Part shown: one piece after another, positions 1 to 8,095 of the stretch
Position numbering within the stretch: the first letter of the stretch is position 1
Layout: each line of letters begins with the position of its first letter
Source of the DNA: Candidatus Bipolaricaulota bacterium
GTDB lineage: Bacteria > Bipolaricaulota > Bipolaricaulia > UBA7950 > UBA9294
Assembly: GCA_030606565.1 (NCBI GenBank)
Contig: JAUWGE010000002.1
Coordinates: forward strand, 1-36,106
Length of the DNA: 36,106 nucleotides
Reading direction: 5' to 3'
The notes under the pieces: generated by a model
What the model was told of the DNA's origin: nothing
Database searches by the model: none
What the model saw: the letters and a program-made list of their open reading frames with translations, nothing else
Made by a program: the position numbers and the translations under genes

Positions 1-308
1 CTGAAGAAGATCCAGGCCTCGCTACATCATGTGTTTCGTGCACAGAGTTGTTGACAGTGCAGGCAGCTTCTCGGTAGGATCGGATACGTGAGGAATGGAG
101 GCCATGTGAACGGCAGTTTTAACAATTAACTGGACATCCCCGATAGAAGTCGGTGGGCGAGGATCAATAGAGCACCTTCGGAACAACCTGGAGTATGAGA
201 CTGCAGCCATAGGAGAACCGTGCAAGGCAGTCCGGTAACGTTCAGGACTGATTATCGCTGGTGTAGTAATAGATCGATATGCCAGTGGGTTTCGAAGAGA
301 GGGGTAGT
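1..308. other. Left edge without a convincing gene
   Basis: Frame 1 is open from the first base to a TGA at 52-54, so the first 54 bases could be the last 17 codons of a gene cut by the window edge, but the peptide is not recognisable. From 55 to about 290 I see no ORF with a ribosome binding site and no clear terminator. The purine-rich GAGAGGGG just before 309 serves the next gene. Confidence 0.4.
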
Positions 309-1148
309 ATGAAGACGCGGCAGACTGAAGCGACCAAATCGTTGACCATCAGTTGTATCGTACCCACCTGCGATCGCAGGGAATTCTTGCCAGAGACGCT
401 AAGGGCTATCCTGAATCAGACCCTATCCCCGTATGAGATTATTGTGGTCGACACTGGTAAGGAACCGGTTGATTTACCAGAAGACCCGCTGGGCAAAGTG
501 AAAGTTCACCGTATCGTGCCGTACGCTGGGGCATCGCAGTCACGGAATTTCGGTGCTTGCTTATCATCTGGTGAGTACTTGGCTTTCTGTGATGATGACG
601 ATTTGTGGTGCGAGAGGTATCTCGAGAATGTCGCAAACGCAGTAAGGGCCGGATCACAGTGTGTTGTCAGTCGTTTGGATAAATTGGAAGATGGGCAAGT
701 GCTTCCGCACAAAAACGCGCACGGTAGACTAACACTGCAAAATCTTCTAATTCGGAATCCGGGAGTTACAGGATCTAACGTGGTCCTAACCAGATCTCTA
801 TTCTTCCTGGTTGGGGGGTATGATCCCAGACTAGAGACTTCCGAAGACAAGAGCCTGGTGATAGACGTGCTTCGATTGGGCGCGAAAATAATAACACTTC
901 CCAATAACCAAGTGATAATGAGAATGCACAAGGGCCCACGTCTCTCAAGTGTAACGCGGATGGCTGAAGGTACGCATTCCTTCGTGAGAAAATATCGTAA
1001 CGTTATGGGACTTGGCGATTACGTCTTGAACTGGTGCAAGATCCTCTATCTGCGGTATAGGTCCGGCAACAAGTGGGCACTTGGTCCTTTGGTTGCTCTG
1101 TACTTGTTGAGCCTCCCGAAGCGTATTGTTAGCAGACAGCGTTTCTGA
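309..1148 (+). CDS. Family 2 glycosyltransferase
   Basis: Predicted cytoplasmic GT-A glycosyltransferase that transfers a sugar from a nucleotide donor to a lipid-linked or surface glycan. The N-terminus reads TISCIVPTCDRREFLPETL, the usual GT2 opening. The metal/nucleotide-binding Asp cluster is CDDDDLW (about residues 94-98 of this start), and an ED pair near residues 179-180 is a candidate for the catalytic-base region. At 279 residues it is a normal length for a short GT2. I chose ATG 309 because GAGAGGGG lies 5-10 bases upstream; an in-frame ATG at 279 has no ribosome binding site. The next gene follows after 120 bases. Donor and acceptor cannot be read from the sequence. Confidence 0.9.
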   Translation: MKTRQTEATKSLTISCIVPTCDRREFLPETLRAILNQTLSPYEIIVVDTGKEPVDLPEDPLGKVKVHRIVPYAGASQSRNFGACLSSGEYLAFCDDDDLWCERYLENVANAVRAGSQCVVSRLDKLEDGQVLPHKNAHGRLTLQNLLIRNPGVTGSNVVLTRSLFFLVGGYDPRLETSEDKSLVIDVLRLGAKIITLPNNQVIMRMHKGPRLSSVTRMAEGTHSFVRKYRNVMGLGDYVLNWCKILYLRYRSGNKWALGPLVALYLLSLPKRIVSRQRF

Positions 1149-1270
1149 TAGCTCGCAAGTGCACTATGGGAAGGCCCGCGTACTAGTTGTTGAAAACTAT
1201 ATAATATAGCTGTTTTATGTTTGTAAGGGGCAGGGCTAAGAGGAAGATAGATACGGACAATAGGGTCCCC

Positions 1271-2446
1271 ATGAGAATGCTTGTTATTGTTGACAAACGG
1301 CTACCTTCGGATCATTCCTTTATTCAGGGGGTTCTCGCCAAATCATTACCACGGCTGGGAGTAGACGTTACATTCTTTGGCTTGTCTCAACACCTCAAGG
1401 GACACACTCAGATTGAAGGCGTCGACTACTGGCTGTTCAAGCCGTGGCAGGGAGGGCTCTTTATCGAAGCCCTCCAGATGATCTTAATGTTCCCTCAATT
1501 TGTGTGGAGAGTGGATCGGTTTGACGCTGTCTTTACGCGTAATGATCCCGTGGCTTTGATCCTAGGATGGCTGTACAAACGCCTACGAAATCCAAACGCG
1601 CGACATCTGCATCAGATATCCAACTTGCACGCCGAGGCGATACTACAGAGCCAAAACGCCTCCCTTTGGTACAAGATCGCTGCCGTGGGTGATCTTGCCA
1701 TCCGGAGGTTGTTTTTGGCTAAGGCAGCGCGCATTTTTGCGGTAAGTGAGCGGATGAAGCAGGATCTGATCGCCAAGTATCCCAAGGCGACGTACTGTAT
1801 GGACTTTCTACCACTGGGGATTCTCAAAGAGGATTTCGAAAACCCATTAGAGTACGAATCTCGACCTACGGACGTTGTCTACATCGGAACCCTTGCGGCT
1901 AGTAGACGTCTAAACATCGTTATCGACGCTGTTGAGATCTACAATCGACACTACGGGCATCTGATGCTCAAGATATGGGGTGCTTCGCATAACCCTGAAG
2001 ACGATTTGAAGCTTAAGGAGTACGTTCGCAGAAAAGGGCTCGAAGATCTTGTTCAGTTCTTCGGTCGTGTTCCACGAGAGGAGATGCTCCGGGATCTCAT
2101 GGCAGCTAAGATCGGGATATGTACCATACCCCCCGAAGGGTTCCTTCAGCAAAGCTCACCCACTAAGCTGATGGAATATCTGGCAGCGGGTTGTTGCGTG
2201 ATTGCGACTCGAGGCATTCCAGATCAGGATACCATCATTGAGGCATCTGGGGGGGGGATATTCGTCAATTATCAGGCAGACACCATTGCAGAAGGCATCC
2301 ATCAATTGTTGAGTCAGCCCGAGGAAGCTGCTTGCATGAGTGCCAGAGGACGCACGTATATCTTTAGTCACAGAGACTACGGCGCGATGGCTCGAAAGGT
2401 CAAAAGTGCAGCAGAGAATGCTCTCGAGCAAGAGGGTGATTGTTGA
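1271..2446 (+). CDS. Family 4 (GT-B) glycosyltransferase
   Basis: Predicted retaining GT-B glycosyltransferase of the surface-polysaccharide pathway. From an upstream in-frame ATG at 1217 the protein would have 409 residues, but the Rossmann opening MRMLVIVDKRLP begins at 1271, so I place the start there (391 aa). The C-terminal donor site is clear: YIGTLAASRRL, then SSPTKLMEYLAAGCCVIAT near residues 295-313, the GT4 version of the E-x7-E region that grips the nucleotide sugar. A TATAAT hexamer at 1200-1205 lies just upstream of ATG 1217 without a good -35, so a near-leaderless transcript from 1217 is the alternative. It belongs with the preceding GT2 in the same locus. Confidence 0.9.
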   Translation: MRMLVIVDKRLPSDHSFIQGVLAKSLPRLGVDVTFFGLSQHLKGHTQIEGVDYWLFKPWQGGLFIEALQMILMFPQFVWRVDRFDAVFTRNDPVALILGWLYKRLRNPNARHLHQISNLHAEAILQSQNASLWYKIAAVGDLAIRRLFLAKAARIFAVSERMKQDLIAKYPKATYCMDFLPLGILKEDFENPLEYESRPTDVVYIGTLAASRRLNIVIDAVEIYNRHYGHLMLKIWGASHNPEDDLKLKEYVRRKGLEDLVQFFGRVPREEMLRDLMAAKIGICTIPPEGFLQQSSPTKLMEYLAAGCCVIATRGIPDQDTIIEASGGGIFVNYQADTIAEGIHQLLSQPEEAACMSARGRTYIFSHRDYGAMARKVKSAAENALEQEGDC

Positions 2447-2754
2447 CTGATGCCTCCACATTTTCGGGCCTGTCGGTGTAAGCTTCGCTTGAGTTGATTA
2501 GTAATCCAGGATACTCTATTAAGTGAGAGAGCCAAACACAACGTCCTTGAGAAAGGAGTTCGGAGTCTTGCGTAATCCTCAGCAAAGGCTTGGAGCACGT
2601 TGCTTGGGCCATAGCTTGCTAATCGTGGGGCTGGGGCCTCTAGTTGAGCGGAAGAGGCTACTAGTGGAGTTGTTGGGTGGAGGAAGGATACGCTGGGGGG
2701 TGAAGTATTACTTCAGTCGATGACCGTTCGTGTGAGGTAACGCCGTGTTTTAGG
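2447..2754. other. Intergenic stretch, no gene supported
   Basis: This 308-base gap separates the GT4 gene from the membrane-protein gene. An open frame at 2523-2723 would give 66 Arg/Gly/Leu-rich residues with no ribosome binding site or family resemblance, so I do not call it. No clear terminator or promoter is visible. The frame of the downstream gene is open from 2704 but contains no ATG or GTG before the TTG at 2755. Confidence 0.5.
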
Positions 2755-4086
2755 TTGTGGGCGGCATTCTTCGCCTATACACTCATAGTTGCTTTTTTCA
2801 TCCAACTGATCGTACTTCCGTACTTTTTTTCGCAGTGGCACGCGGGCGATGGGTTACTGATCGGTGGGGATTGGTTGGGCTACCACACCCGGGCTGTCGA
2901 GCTTGCCGAGAAGATCCATTCGCAAGGATGGAGGGCATGGACGCTGCGACCAGGTGGACAAGCCCCCGCAGGCATCGCAGGTGCGATCTATGCGCTCACG
3001 ATACCCAACCCTTGGGCACTCATTCCCCTGAACGCCGTTCTTCATGCCACTGCTGCGCTTGTGTTGTTGTTGATTCTGCAGTTCTTCATCCCAAATTGGA
3101 GGTTAGCCATCTGGGCCGTTTTGCCCTTTTTTCTTTATCCCTCGACGTTGTTGTGGACGACTCAAATTCTCAAGGACGGGTATTCCATTGCAGGTTTCCT
3201 CCTATTTCTTTACGGCTGGCTCTCTCTAGTGCGTCTTGAGACATGGAAACGTGTACGCTGGTTACCAATACTGCCACTAGTGTGGCTGCTACTGGGGGCA
3301 TTTCTCATTTGGATCGTACGGCCGTACATGCTACAGATGGCGCAATCCATTGGTGCAGGACTAGCACTGCTTTTGACGGGTGTATTTTTGTACCGCGCCG
3401 TTAAGGAAGGCCTAAGTTGGCCCAAAGCTATAATGGGAACAGTACTGCTCTGGGGGATTGTCGCCTCCCTCTCGCTCGCCACTCATTTGGGAGGAAAGGT
3501 CATTTACCAGGAAGTCCCCATTGAGGCTGAGGCAGCGGCTGAGGCTGTAAAGAGGGTCTGGCAAGGCTCTAAGTGGTTACCTGGCGTGCTTGAGAATTAC
3601 TTCTATACCTTAGCCGTGGTTCGTGAGGGCTCTCGTTTGGGTTATCCAGATGCTGCTAGTAATATTGATACGGATATTGCATTCAACAAAGCATCTGATG
3701 TCATTGCTTACTCTCCAAGAGCAACACAGATTGCTTTCTTCTCGCCCTTCCCAAGGCAGTGGTTTGATTCAGGGAGCCTTCCTACGACTACATTGATGCG
3801 GAGGGTCTCAGCGGTTGAGATGATAGGGGTTTGGGTTGCGTTGATCTTTTTGCCCTATGCCTTATGGCATTGGCGGCGGAGACCGGAGTTCTGGGTTCTA
3901 GCAAGCTTTTGTTTTGGAATGATGGTGGCGTATGGATTGGTGATTGCGAATGTGGGATCGTTGTACCGTGTTCGGTATGGATTCCTCATGACGCTGGTCA
4001 CTCTGGGTATCGCGGGGGGACTTTCAGCGTATCAGAGATGGAGCTGTAGGTCGCGGGCAAAGCACAATTCTGTACTGGATCCTTAA
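2755..4086 (+). CDS. Polytopic membrane protein, GT-C-like
   Basis: A 443-residue integral membrane protein with about ten hydrophobic segments. The first is at residues 2-25, five or six more lie between about 90 and 240, a soluble loop spans about 245-335, and three segments sit at the C-terminus. The first periplasmic loop contains GGDWLGYHTRAVELAEK, reminiscent of the acidic first loop of GT-C glycosyltransferases that use polyprenyl-phosphate sugars; a repeat-unit polymerase is the other reasonable guess. No diagnostic motif decides between them. TTG 2755 is the only start in frame and its ribosome binding site is poor. Its TAA shares the A of an ATG at 4086. The position between glycosyltransferases and a sugar dehydrogenase supports a role in glycan assembly. 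Confidence 0.7.
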   Translation: MWAAFFAYTLIVAFFIQLIVLPYFFSQWHAGDGLLIGGDWLGYHTRAVELAEKIHSQGWRAWTLRPGGQAPAGIAGAIYALTIPNPWALIPLNAVLHATAALVLLLILQFFIPNWRLAIWAVLPFFLYPSTLLWTTQILKDGYSIAGFLLFLYGWLSLVRLETWKRVRWLPILPLVWLLLGAFLIWIVRPYMLQMAQSIGAGLALLLTGVFLYRAVKEGLSWPKAIMGTVLLWGIVASLSLATHLGGKVIYQEVPIEAEAAAEAVKRVWQGSKWLPGVLENYFYTLAVVREGSRLGYPDAASNIDTDIAFNKASDVIAYSPRATQIAFFSPFPRQWFDSGSLPTTTLMRRVSAVEMIGVWVALIFLPYALWHWRRRPEFWVLASFCFGMMVAYGLVIANVGSLYRVRYGFLMTLVTLGIAGGLSAYQRWSCRSRAKHNSVLDP

Positions 4087-4130
4087 TGTATCAGTATAAT
4101 CTTCGTAAAGAAAGTGGAGGCGGTTACAGA

Positions 4131-5429
4131 GTGCCTGAGAATAGGGAAACTGCTAAGAAACAGATTACCGTAGGTATCGTTGGCCTAGGGTATGTGGGCT
4201 TGCCGTTAGCGCTGGCGTTCTGCAACCGAGGCTTTGAGGTCTACGGAGTCGATAACTCTCTTGAGAAAATCAAATCGCTACAAAAGGGCAAAAGCTACAT
4301 CGGCGATGTAGATGATGTTGCTCTTAAAAGCTGCCTGGAAACTGAAAAACTCCGCGTTTCATCCAGTTATTCCGATCTCTCCAAAGCTCAAGGGATCAGT
4401 GTCTGCGTGCCTACCCCGCTGCGCAAGACCAAGGACCCCGATATGTCCTATGTCGTGGATGCCGCGGAGAACATCTCTAAGATTTTGCACACGGGACAGG
4501 TCATCATCTTGGAGAGCACGGTCTATCCCGGAGCAACGGAGGAACTGATCGCCCCAATCCTGGGAAAGAGCGGCTTGAAGGTCGGCAGAGATTTTTACTT
4601 GGCCTTCTCCCCTGAGCGGGTCGATCCGGGGAACAAACAGTATGGTATAAAGGACATCCCTAAGATCGTCGGCGGGGTCACTGAAGAGTGCAGCAAGAGG
4701 GCAGCTGATCTCTACCAGCAGATTTTCAAGCAGGTCATCACGATGGGCTCTAGAGAGGCGGAGATGGCAAAACTTCTGGAGAACACTTTCAGGGCGGTCA
4801 ACATCGGACTGATCAATGAGCTGGCTCTGGTAGCTCGCAAGATGGGAACCAACATCTGGAACGTGATCGACGCCGCTAAGACAAAACCCTTTGGTTTCAT
4901 GCCCTTTTATCCGGGTCCTGGTCTAGGCGGTCATTGTATTCCTATCGATCCTTTCTATCTCTCGTGGAAAGCAAAGACCTATCGGGCCGATACGAGCTTT
5001 ATCGAGCTGGCAGACAAGGTGAATAGCCAGATGCCAGTTTACGTGGTGGATCGGGTGGCCGATCTGCTAAACCAGCAAGGCAAACCCTTAAAAGGCTCCA
5101 AGATCATGGTCTTGGGTATTGCTTACAAGCGGGATGTCAACGATATCAGGGAATCACCGGCCCTAGATATCATCGGATTGCTCACTAAAAAGGGCGCAGA
5201 GATATCGTTCAACGATCCATATGTTCCTACCTTCAACTATCTTGAGCAGCATTGGAAATCTCAGCCCTTGAGTAAGGAGCTTTTAGAGGAGCAGGATTGC
5301 GTAATTATTGCCACTGATCATTCAAATTACGACTGGGAGTTCATCGCTAAGAATGCAAAGCTGATCTTTGACACGCGCAATGCTACCAAAGGAATACGGG
5401 ACAAATACAGGAATATAGATCTATTATAG
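4131..5429 (+). CDS. wbpA: UDP-HexNAc 6-dehydrogenase (WbpA type)
   Basis: NAD-dependent dehydrogenase that oxidises C6 of a UDP-sugar to the uronic acid. N-terminal Rossmann motif GIVGLGYVGLPLALAF, then FSPERVDPG, AKLLENTFRAVNIGL, and the active-site block GPGLGGHCIPIDPFYLSW with the catalytic Cys, ending with a second Rossmann domain (RESPALDI). The wording of the Cys block resembles WbpA/UDP-GlcNAc dehydrogenases more than Ugd, so UDP-GlcNAc or UDP-GalNAc is my preferred substrate. I chose GTG 4131 because GTGGAGG lies at 4114-4120. An ATG at 4086 (TAATG overlap with the upstream gene) adds 15 residues not needed for the fold. A TATAAT at 4095-4100 could be a -10 element. It pairs logically with the WbpP-like epimerase at 10076. 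Confidence 0.9.
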   Translation: MPENRETAKKQITVGIVGLGYVGLPLALAFCNRGFEVYGVDNSLEKIKSLQKGKSYIGDVDDVALKSCLETEKLRVSSSYSDLSKAQGISVCVPTPLRKTKDPDMSYVVDAAENISKILHTGQVIILESTVYPGATEELIAPILGKSGLKVGRDFYLAFSPERVDPGNKQYGIKDIPKIVGGVTEECSKRAADLYQQIFKQVITMGSREAEMAKLLENTFRAVNIGLINELALVARKMGTNIWNVIDAAKTKPFGFMPFYPGPGLGGHCIPIDPFYLSWKAKTYRADTSFIELADKVNSQMPVYVVDRVADLLNQQGKPLKGSKIMVLGIAYKRDVNDIRESPALDIIGLLTKKGAEISFNDPYVPTFNYLEQHWKSQPLSKELLEEQDCVIIATDHSNYDWEFIAKNAKLIFDTRNATKGIRDKYRNIDLL

Positions 5430-5470
5430 GATCTAGGCATATCTGTCGGCATTGGCCCCCTCACCTGGTC

Positions 5471-5518
5471 TTGCAAGGAGGGCAGTCATTGTATATTATA
5501 CAATGTGGCTTATACAAT
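5471..5518 (+). promoter_or_regulatory. vapBC promoter with palindromic operator
   Basis: TTGCAA at 5471-5476 and TATTAT at 5494-5499 are spaced by 17 bases. The -10 lies inside a perfect palindrome with 8-bp arms, ATTGTATA-T-TATACAAT (5488-5504), and a further half site TATACAAT follows at 5511-5518. This is the arrangement expected for autorepression by the ribbon-helix-helix antitoxin encoded next. Confidence 0.75.
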
Positions 5519-5542
5519 GAATAGAACGAGGCGGTGATCCCG

Positions 5543-5779
5543 ATGAGGCAGACCAACATCAGCCTGGAAGAGTGGCAATATCACCACGTAAAGGAGCTGG
5601 CGGAGAGGGAAGGCAAGAGCATCTCCCAGATCATCAGGGAGCTGATCGACGCACTATTCGAACTAAGAGAGGGCGAGATAGAGAAGGACCCCATCTTTGA
5701 GATCATCGGGATGGGCCGAGGAGAAGGCAGCGGTGTGGCCAGGGAACATGATAAGTTCCTCTATCGAAAGAGCCAATAA
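5543..5779 (+). CDS. vapB: RHH antitoxin of a VapBC pair
   Basis: Small ribbon-helix-helix antitoxin that should bind its operator through the N-terminus and neutralise the PIN toxin through its tail. The N-terminal strand QTNISLEEWQYHHVKELAE is followed by the helix EGKSISQIIRELIDALF. After a linker comes the tail GVAREHDKFLYRKSQ, a module shared with the two other VapB-type proteins in this window. ATG 5543 has GAGGCGG eight bases upstream; an in-frame GTG at 5534 would add three residues. The toxin gene begins five bases after the stop. Confidence 0.85.
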   Translation: MRQTNISLEEWQYHHVKELAEREGKSISQIIRELIDALFELREGEIEKDPIFEIIGMGRGEGSGVAREHDKFLYRKSQ

Positions 5780-5784
5780 GTGTT

Positions 5785-6222
5785 ATGCCACCGAAAAGGA
5801 ATAAGGGGACGGCCCGCCGAGCTCGGGGGATCTTCGCCGATACCGGCGGGTGGTATGCCCTGGTTGATGAGAGTGACCCAGATCATACTCGAGCGAAAGA
5901 TTGGTTCAAGCGAAACAGGCTCCCTCTCATTACCACCGATTATATCCTCGATGAGGCTTTGACCCTGATCAGGACTAGCTTGGGGCATGGGAAGGCAGTC
6001 AAGTTTGGGGAGAAGCTTTTGGCATCGCGATTGGCTCAACTAATATCCGTTATCAAGGAGGACAAGGAGAGAGCTTGGGCGATCTTCCAAGGGTATGATG
6101 ACAAGGTGCTGAGCTTCACCGACTGCACCAGTTTTGCCGTGATGGAGCGCTTGGGGATCGATACGGCCTTTACTGTAGATCATGATTTTGAAGCTTTAGG
6201 CTATATCAAGGTCCCATCCTGA
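5785..6222 (+). CDS. vapC: PIN-domain ribonuclease toxin VapC
   Basis: PIN-domain endoribonuclease toxin, 145 residues. The acidic metal-binding residues are present in order: D19 in FADTGGWYAL, E57 in YILDEALTL, D113 in SFTDCTSFAVMERLG and D132/D134 in FTVDHDFEALG. The first 15 residues (KRNKGTARRARG) are a basic extension compared with most VapC proteins, which begin directly at the first beta strand. VapC toxins usually cut tRNA or rRNA; the target cannot be predicted. It is in one operon with the RHH antitoxin. Confidence 0.9.
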   Translation: MPPKRNKGTARRARGIFADTGGWYALVDESDPDHTRAKDWFKRNRLPLITTDYILDEALTLIRTSLGHGKAVKFGEKLLASRLAQLISVIKEDKERAWAIFQGYDDKVLSFTDCTSFAVMERLGIDTAFTVDHDFEALGYIKVPS

Positions 6223-6252
6223 AGCTCTATCTACATAAAGGGGGGTATCTAA

Positions 6253-6429
6253 TTGTCTGAGTTATATCTAGTCACAGGTGGTGCAGGATTCATCGGCTCC
6301 CATCTTGTCGAGAGATTGGTACAAGACGGTCAGGAAATCCGTGTGGTTGACAATCCCTCTACAGGCCGGTGAGAAAATCTCGAGTTGGTTCTCGATGCGA
6401 TTAAGTTTGTTGTCGGCGATATGATATAA
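6253..6429 (+). pseudogene. 5' relic of a WbpP-like epimerase gene
   Basis: Reading from TTG 6253 gives [19 protein letters not shown], nearly identical to the start of the intact epimerase at 10076 (also a TTG start). The frame hits TGA at 6370-6372 exactly where the intact protein has GKKENLE (here GR-stop-ENLE), and homology stops near 6429 at the GD(I/M) position. About 57 codons survive from a gene of about 315. The resemblance extends into the bases just before the TTG, so a whole gene 5' end was duplicated or left behind. Confidence 0.9.
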
Positions 6430-6452
6430 GGAACTGGGCCCTCGTCTAGGGG

Positions 6453-6653
6453 ATGATAGAGTGGGGAACTACCGTCGACTCTCTTGATCCCAAGGAGATT
6501 GCAGAGGCTATCGAGCATTTCTTAGATCATCCCGCGATTCGTCACAAGATAAGCGAGAATGGGCAGCGGGCTGTACGGAAGAAGTACAACTGGGAGAACG
6601 AGGAAAAGAAGCTCTTGGCGCTTTATGAGGGGTTGCTTAACAGAGCCCAGTGA
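6453..6653 (+). pseudogene. C-terminal relic of a GT4 glycosyltransferase
   Basis: The 66-codon frame encodes LDPKEIAEAIEHFLDH, then ISENGQRAVRKKYNWENEEK and a short tail ending in LLNRAQ. This is the typical last 60 residues of a GT-B glycosyltransferase with no donor-binding domain in front; the frame is closed by TAG at 6447-6449. It directly follows the epimerase relic, so the two are probably remains of one former sugar operon. A second, more damaged copy of the same tail lies at about 7600-7680. Confidence 0.85.
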
Positions 6654-6693
6654 GTTTTAGACCAAGACCTGGTCCCTCCATAAGGGCACGAGT

Positions 6694-6729
6694 TTGACAT
6701 TGCGTACAAAATAGACTACTTTGTACGCA
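6694..6729 (+). promoter_or_regulatory. Promoter and operator of the Phd/PIN pair
   Basis: Consensus TTGACA at 6694-6699, a 17-base spacer and TACTTT at 6717-6722. A perfect 10-bp inverted repeat, TGCGTACAAA (6701-6710) and TTTGTACGCA (6720-6729), overlaps the spacer, the -10 and the probable start of transcription. AGGAGGTGAG follows at 6731-6740 before the ATG. This suits autorepression by the antitoxin. Confidence 0.8.
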
Positions 6730-6743
6730 TAGGAGGTGAGAAG

Positions 6744-7016
6744 ATGCGCCAAAGGATCCAGGTCAGTGAAGCTCGGACGCGGCTGTCACGCCTGCTCAAG
6801 CAGCTTCAAGAGAACCCCGATACCATCTTTGAGATCACCGTAAACGCCATGGTATTGGGCGAACTGCGTGCTCCAGAGGCTGCGCAGTCCCGGGTTAAGC
6901 CCGGCAAAGCTCTCCTGGAAGCTATGGAAGCTATGGGGCAACCAGACGTCCCTGTCCCAGAGAGTAGTTCGGTGGCTAGAGAGCACGATCGCTACCTTTA
7001 CCGTAAGGAGTGTTAA
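6744..7016 (+). CDS. Phd/YefM-like antitoxin
   Basis: A 90-residue antitoxin. Residues 3-45 (IQVSEARTRLSRLLKQLQE, then an ITVNAMVLGEL strand) fit the Phd/YefM DNA-binding fold, unlike the RHH antitoxins nearby. After a linker the C-terminus is SSVAREHDRYLYRKEC, almost the same tail as the RHH antitoxin ending at 5779. AGGAGGTGAG precedes ATG 6744. The stop overlaps the toxin start as TAATG, indicating translational coupling. The strong promoter with a palindrome upstream implies autoregulation. Confidence 0.8.
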   Translation: MRQRIQVSEARTRLSRLLKQLQENPDTIFEITVNAMVLGELRAPEAAQSRVKPGKALLEAMEAMGQPDVPVPESSSVAREHDRYLYRKEC

Positions 7017-7441
7017 TGGAGGGGATTAAACGCCTTTTTAGTGATACTTCTTTCTTCTACGCCGTACTGGCCAAACATGATAGAGACCATCCGGCTGCTA
7101 GCAGACTCGCTCAATTCATTCAGGAGAGGCAAATTCCCCTGATCACTACTTGGGAAGTTATCGTTGAAACGGTGACACTCCTACGCTACCGCTACAGCTA
7201 TCACGGGGCGAGAACTTTCATCGATCAAGTACTGCCACAGCTCAACATCTTTTACCTTGACGCAGAGGCCCGGGCGAAGGCGCTCCATGCTTTCCTCAAA
7301 CTCAGCCGGGATAAGGAGATCTCTTTATGTGATGCCATTTCCTACATTGTCATTACTGAGCGCTTGAACTTCATCCCCTGCTTGACATTCGATGAAGATT
7401 TCAAACGGTTGGGGCTTATCGTCCTCGATGAGATTCCTTAA
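7016..7441 (+). CDS. vapC: PIN-domain toxin (VapC family)
   Basis: A 141-residue PIN-domain ribonuclease toxin. Acidic residues are D10 in LFSDTSFFYAVL, E51 in EVIVETVTLL, D106 in ISLCDAISYIVITE and D126/D128 in LTFDEDFKRLG. ATG 7016 overlaps the antitoxin stop (TAATG) and AAGGAG lies at 7005-7010; a GTG at 7010 in the same frame would add two residues and overlap that ribosome binding site. Pairing with a Phd-type rather than RHH antitoxin shows that DNA-binding heads are exchanged while the PIN-binding tail is kept. Confidence 0.9.
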   Translation: MEGIKRLFSDTSFFYAVLAKHDRDHPAASRLAQFIQERQIPLITTWEVIVETVTLLRYRYSYHGARTFIDQVLPQLNIFYLDAEARAKALHAFLKLSRDKEISLCDAISYIVITERLNFIPCLTFDEDFKRLGLIVLDEIP

Positions 7442-7599
7442 GCGGAAAACCGGTCAACACAAAGGAGCTTCTGGCGTTTGGTAAGGAGGTGCTCAGTGAG
7501 GTCATTGGCCTGGGATATCAAGGGAGAGAAGGTGGTTGTATATGTGGACCATCATTGCGCGATATACCGCGGATGCGATTTGGCGTTGCGCCTGGGACT

Positions 7600-7680
7600 G
7601 AGAGCGAGCAGCAGGCTGTACGGAAGAACGAGGAAAAGAAGCTCTTGGGGCTTTATGAGAAACTATTGGCATCGGATTAG
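7600..7680 (+). pseudogene. Second glycosyltransferase-tail relic
   Basis: The frame ending at 7680 reads QQAVRKNEEKKLLGLYEKLL, matching the glycosyltransferase tail at 6580-6650. Relative to that copy, the 15 bases encoding KYNWE are missing, consistent with deletion between short GAA-rich repeats. Upstream, 7442-7600 contains no recognisable gene: the frames there carry scrambled sequence with one ribosome-binding-site-like GTAAGGAGGTG and no family match. Confidence 0.75.
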
Positions 7681-7784
7681 TTCAGAACTCCAGCGGGAGA
7701 GGTATGCCCGGTCGTATACTGCATCTGGCAAAGATGTCGCTAGTACAGACTGCCCAAATCTCGGAGAGAATTAACATGTCGGAG

Positions 7785-7813
7785 TTGCCAGCTACCAATG
7801 TCGGTGTTATAAT
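7785..7813 (+). promoter_or_regulatory. Promoter of the third VapBC pair
   Basis: TTGCCA at 7785-7790, a 17-base spacer and a perfect TATAAT at 7808-7813, about 30 bases before the antitoxin ATG. No strong palindrome overlaps it, unlike the other two VapBC-type promoters. Confidence 0.75.
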
Positions 7814-7843
7814 GTTGATGTCGCTATACAGGGGTGAGAGAGG

Positions 7844-8095
7844 ATGGCCTTAAAGCGGACTCAAGTCTATCTGGAGCCGGAGCAGCATCGGTTGCTAAAG
7901 AGGGAGGCGGAGGCGAAGGGGATCTCACTGGCTGAACTCCTACGCCGGCTAGCAAGGGACTATCTGCGCAAAGAGACCTCCCGAGAGGACTTCTTTAGGA
8001 TTGTCGGGTTGGGCAAGAGTGGCAGCAGCGATGCAGCTGAAGAGCACGATCGCTACATAAGCGAGGCTATCTCCCGGGATGAAAATCTTCGTTGA
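7844..8095 (+). CDS. vapB: RHH antitoxin of third VapBC pair
   Basis: An 83-residue ribbon-helix-helix protein: strand KRTQVYLEPEQHRLLKREAE, helix KGISLAELLRRLARDYL, linker with GLGKSGSSDAAEEHDRYI. This tail is a looser version of the AREHDxYLYR module found in the other two antitoxins. GAGAGG just before ATG 7844 is the ribosome binding site. The gene overlaps the toxin by 17 bases, so the toxin is translated from within the antitoxin's last codons. Confidence 0.85.
   Translation: MALKRTQVYLEPEQHRLLKREAEAKGISLAELLRRLARDYLRKETSREDFFRIVGLGKSGSSDAAEEHDRYISEAISRDENLR

Noticed and set aside
22-931. Minus-strand ORFs at 22-225, 439-657 and 506-931
   Set aside because: They lie opposite or within the GT2 gene or have no ribosome binding site, and the peptides show no family motif.
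2523-2723. 66-codon plus-strand ORF in the gap before the membrane-protein gene
   Set aside because: Low-complexity Arg/Gly/Leu composition, no ribosome binding site and no recognisable domain.
7442-7600. Possible sugar dehydrogenase fragment (VIGLGYQG resembles VGLGYVG)
   Set aside because: The match is only eight residues and nothing around it agrees with the family.
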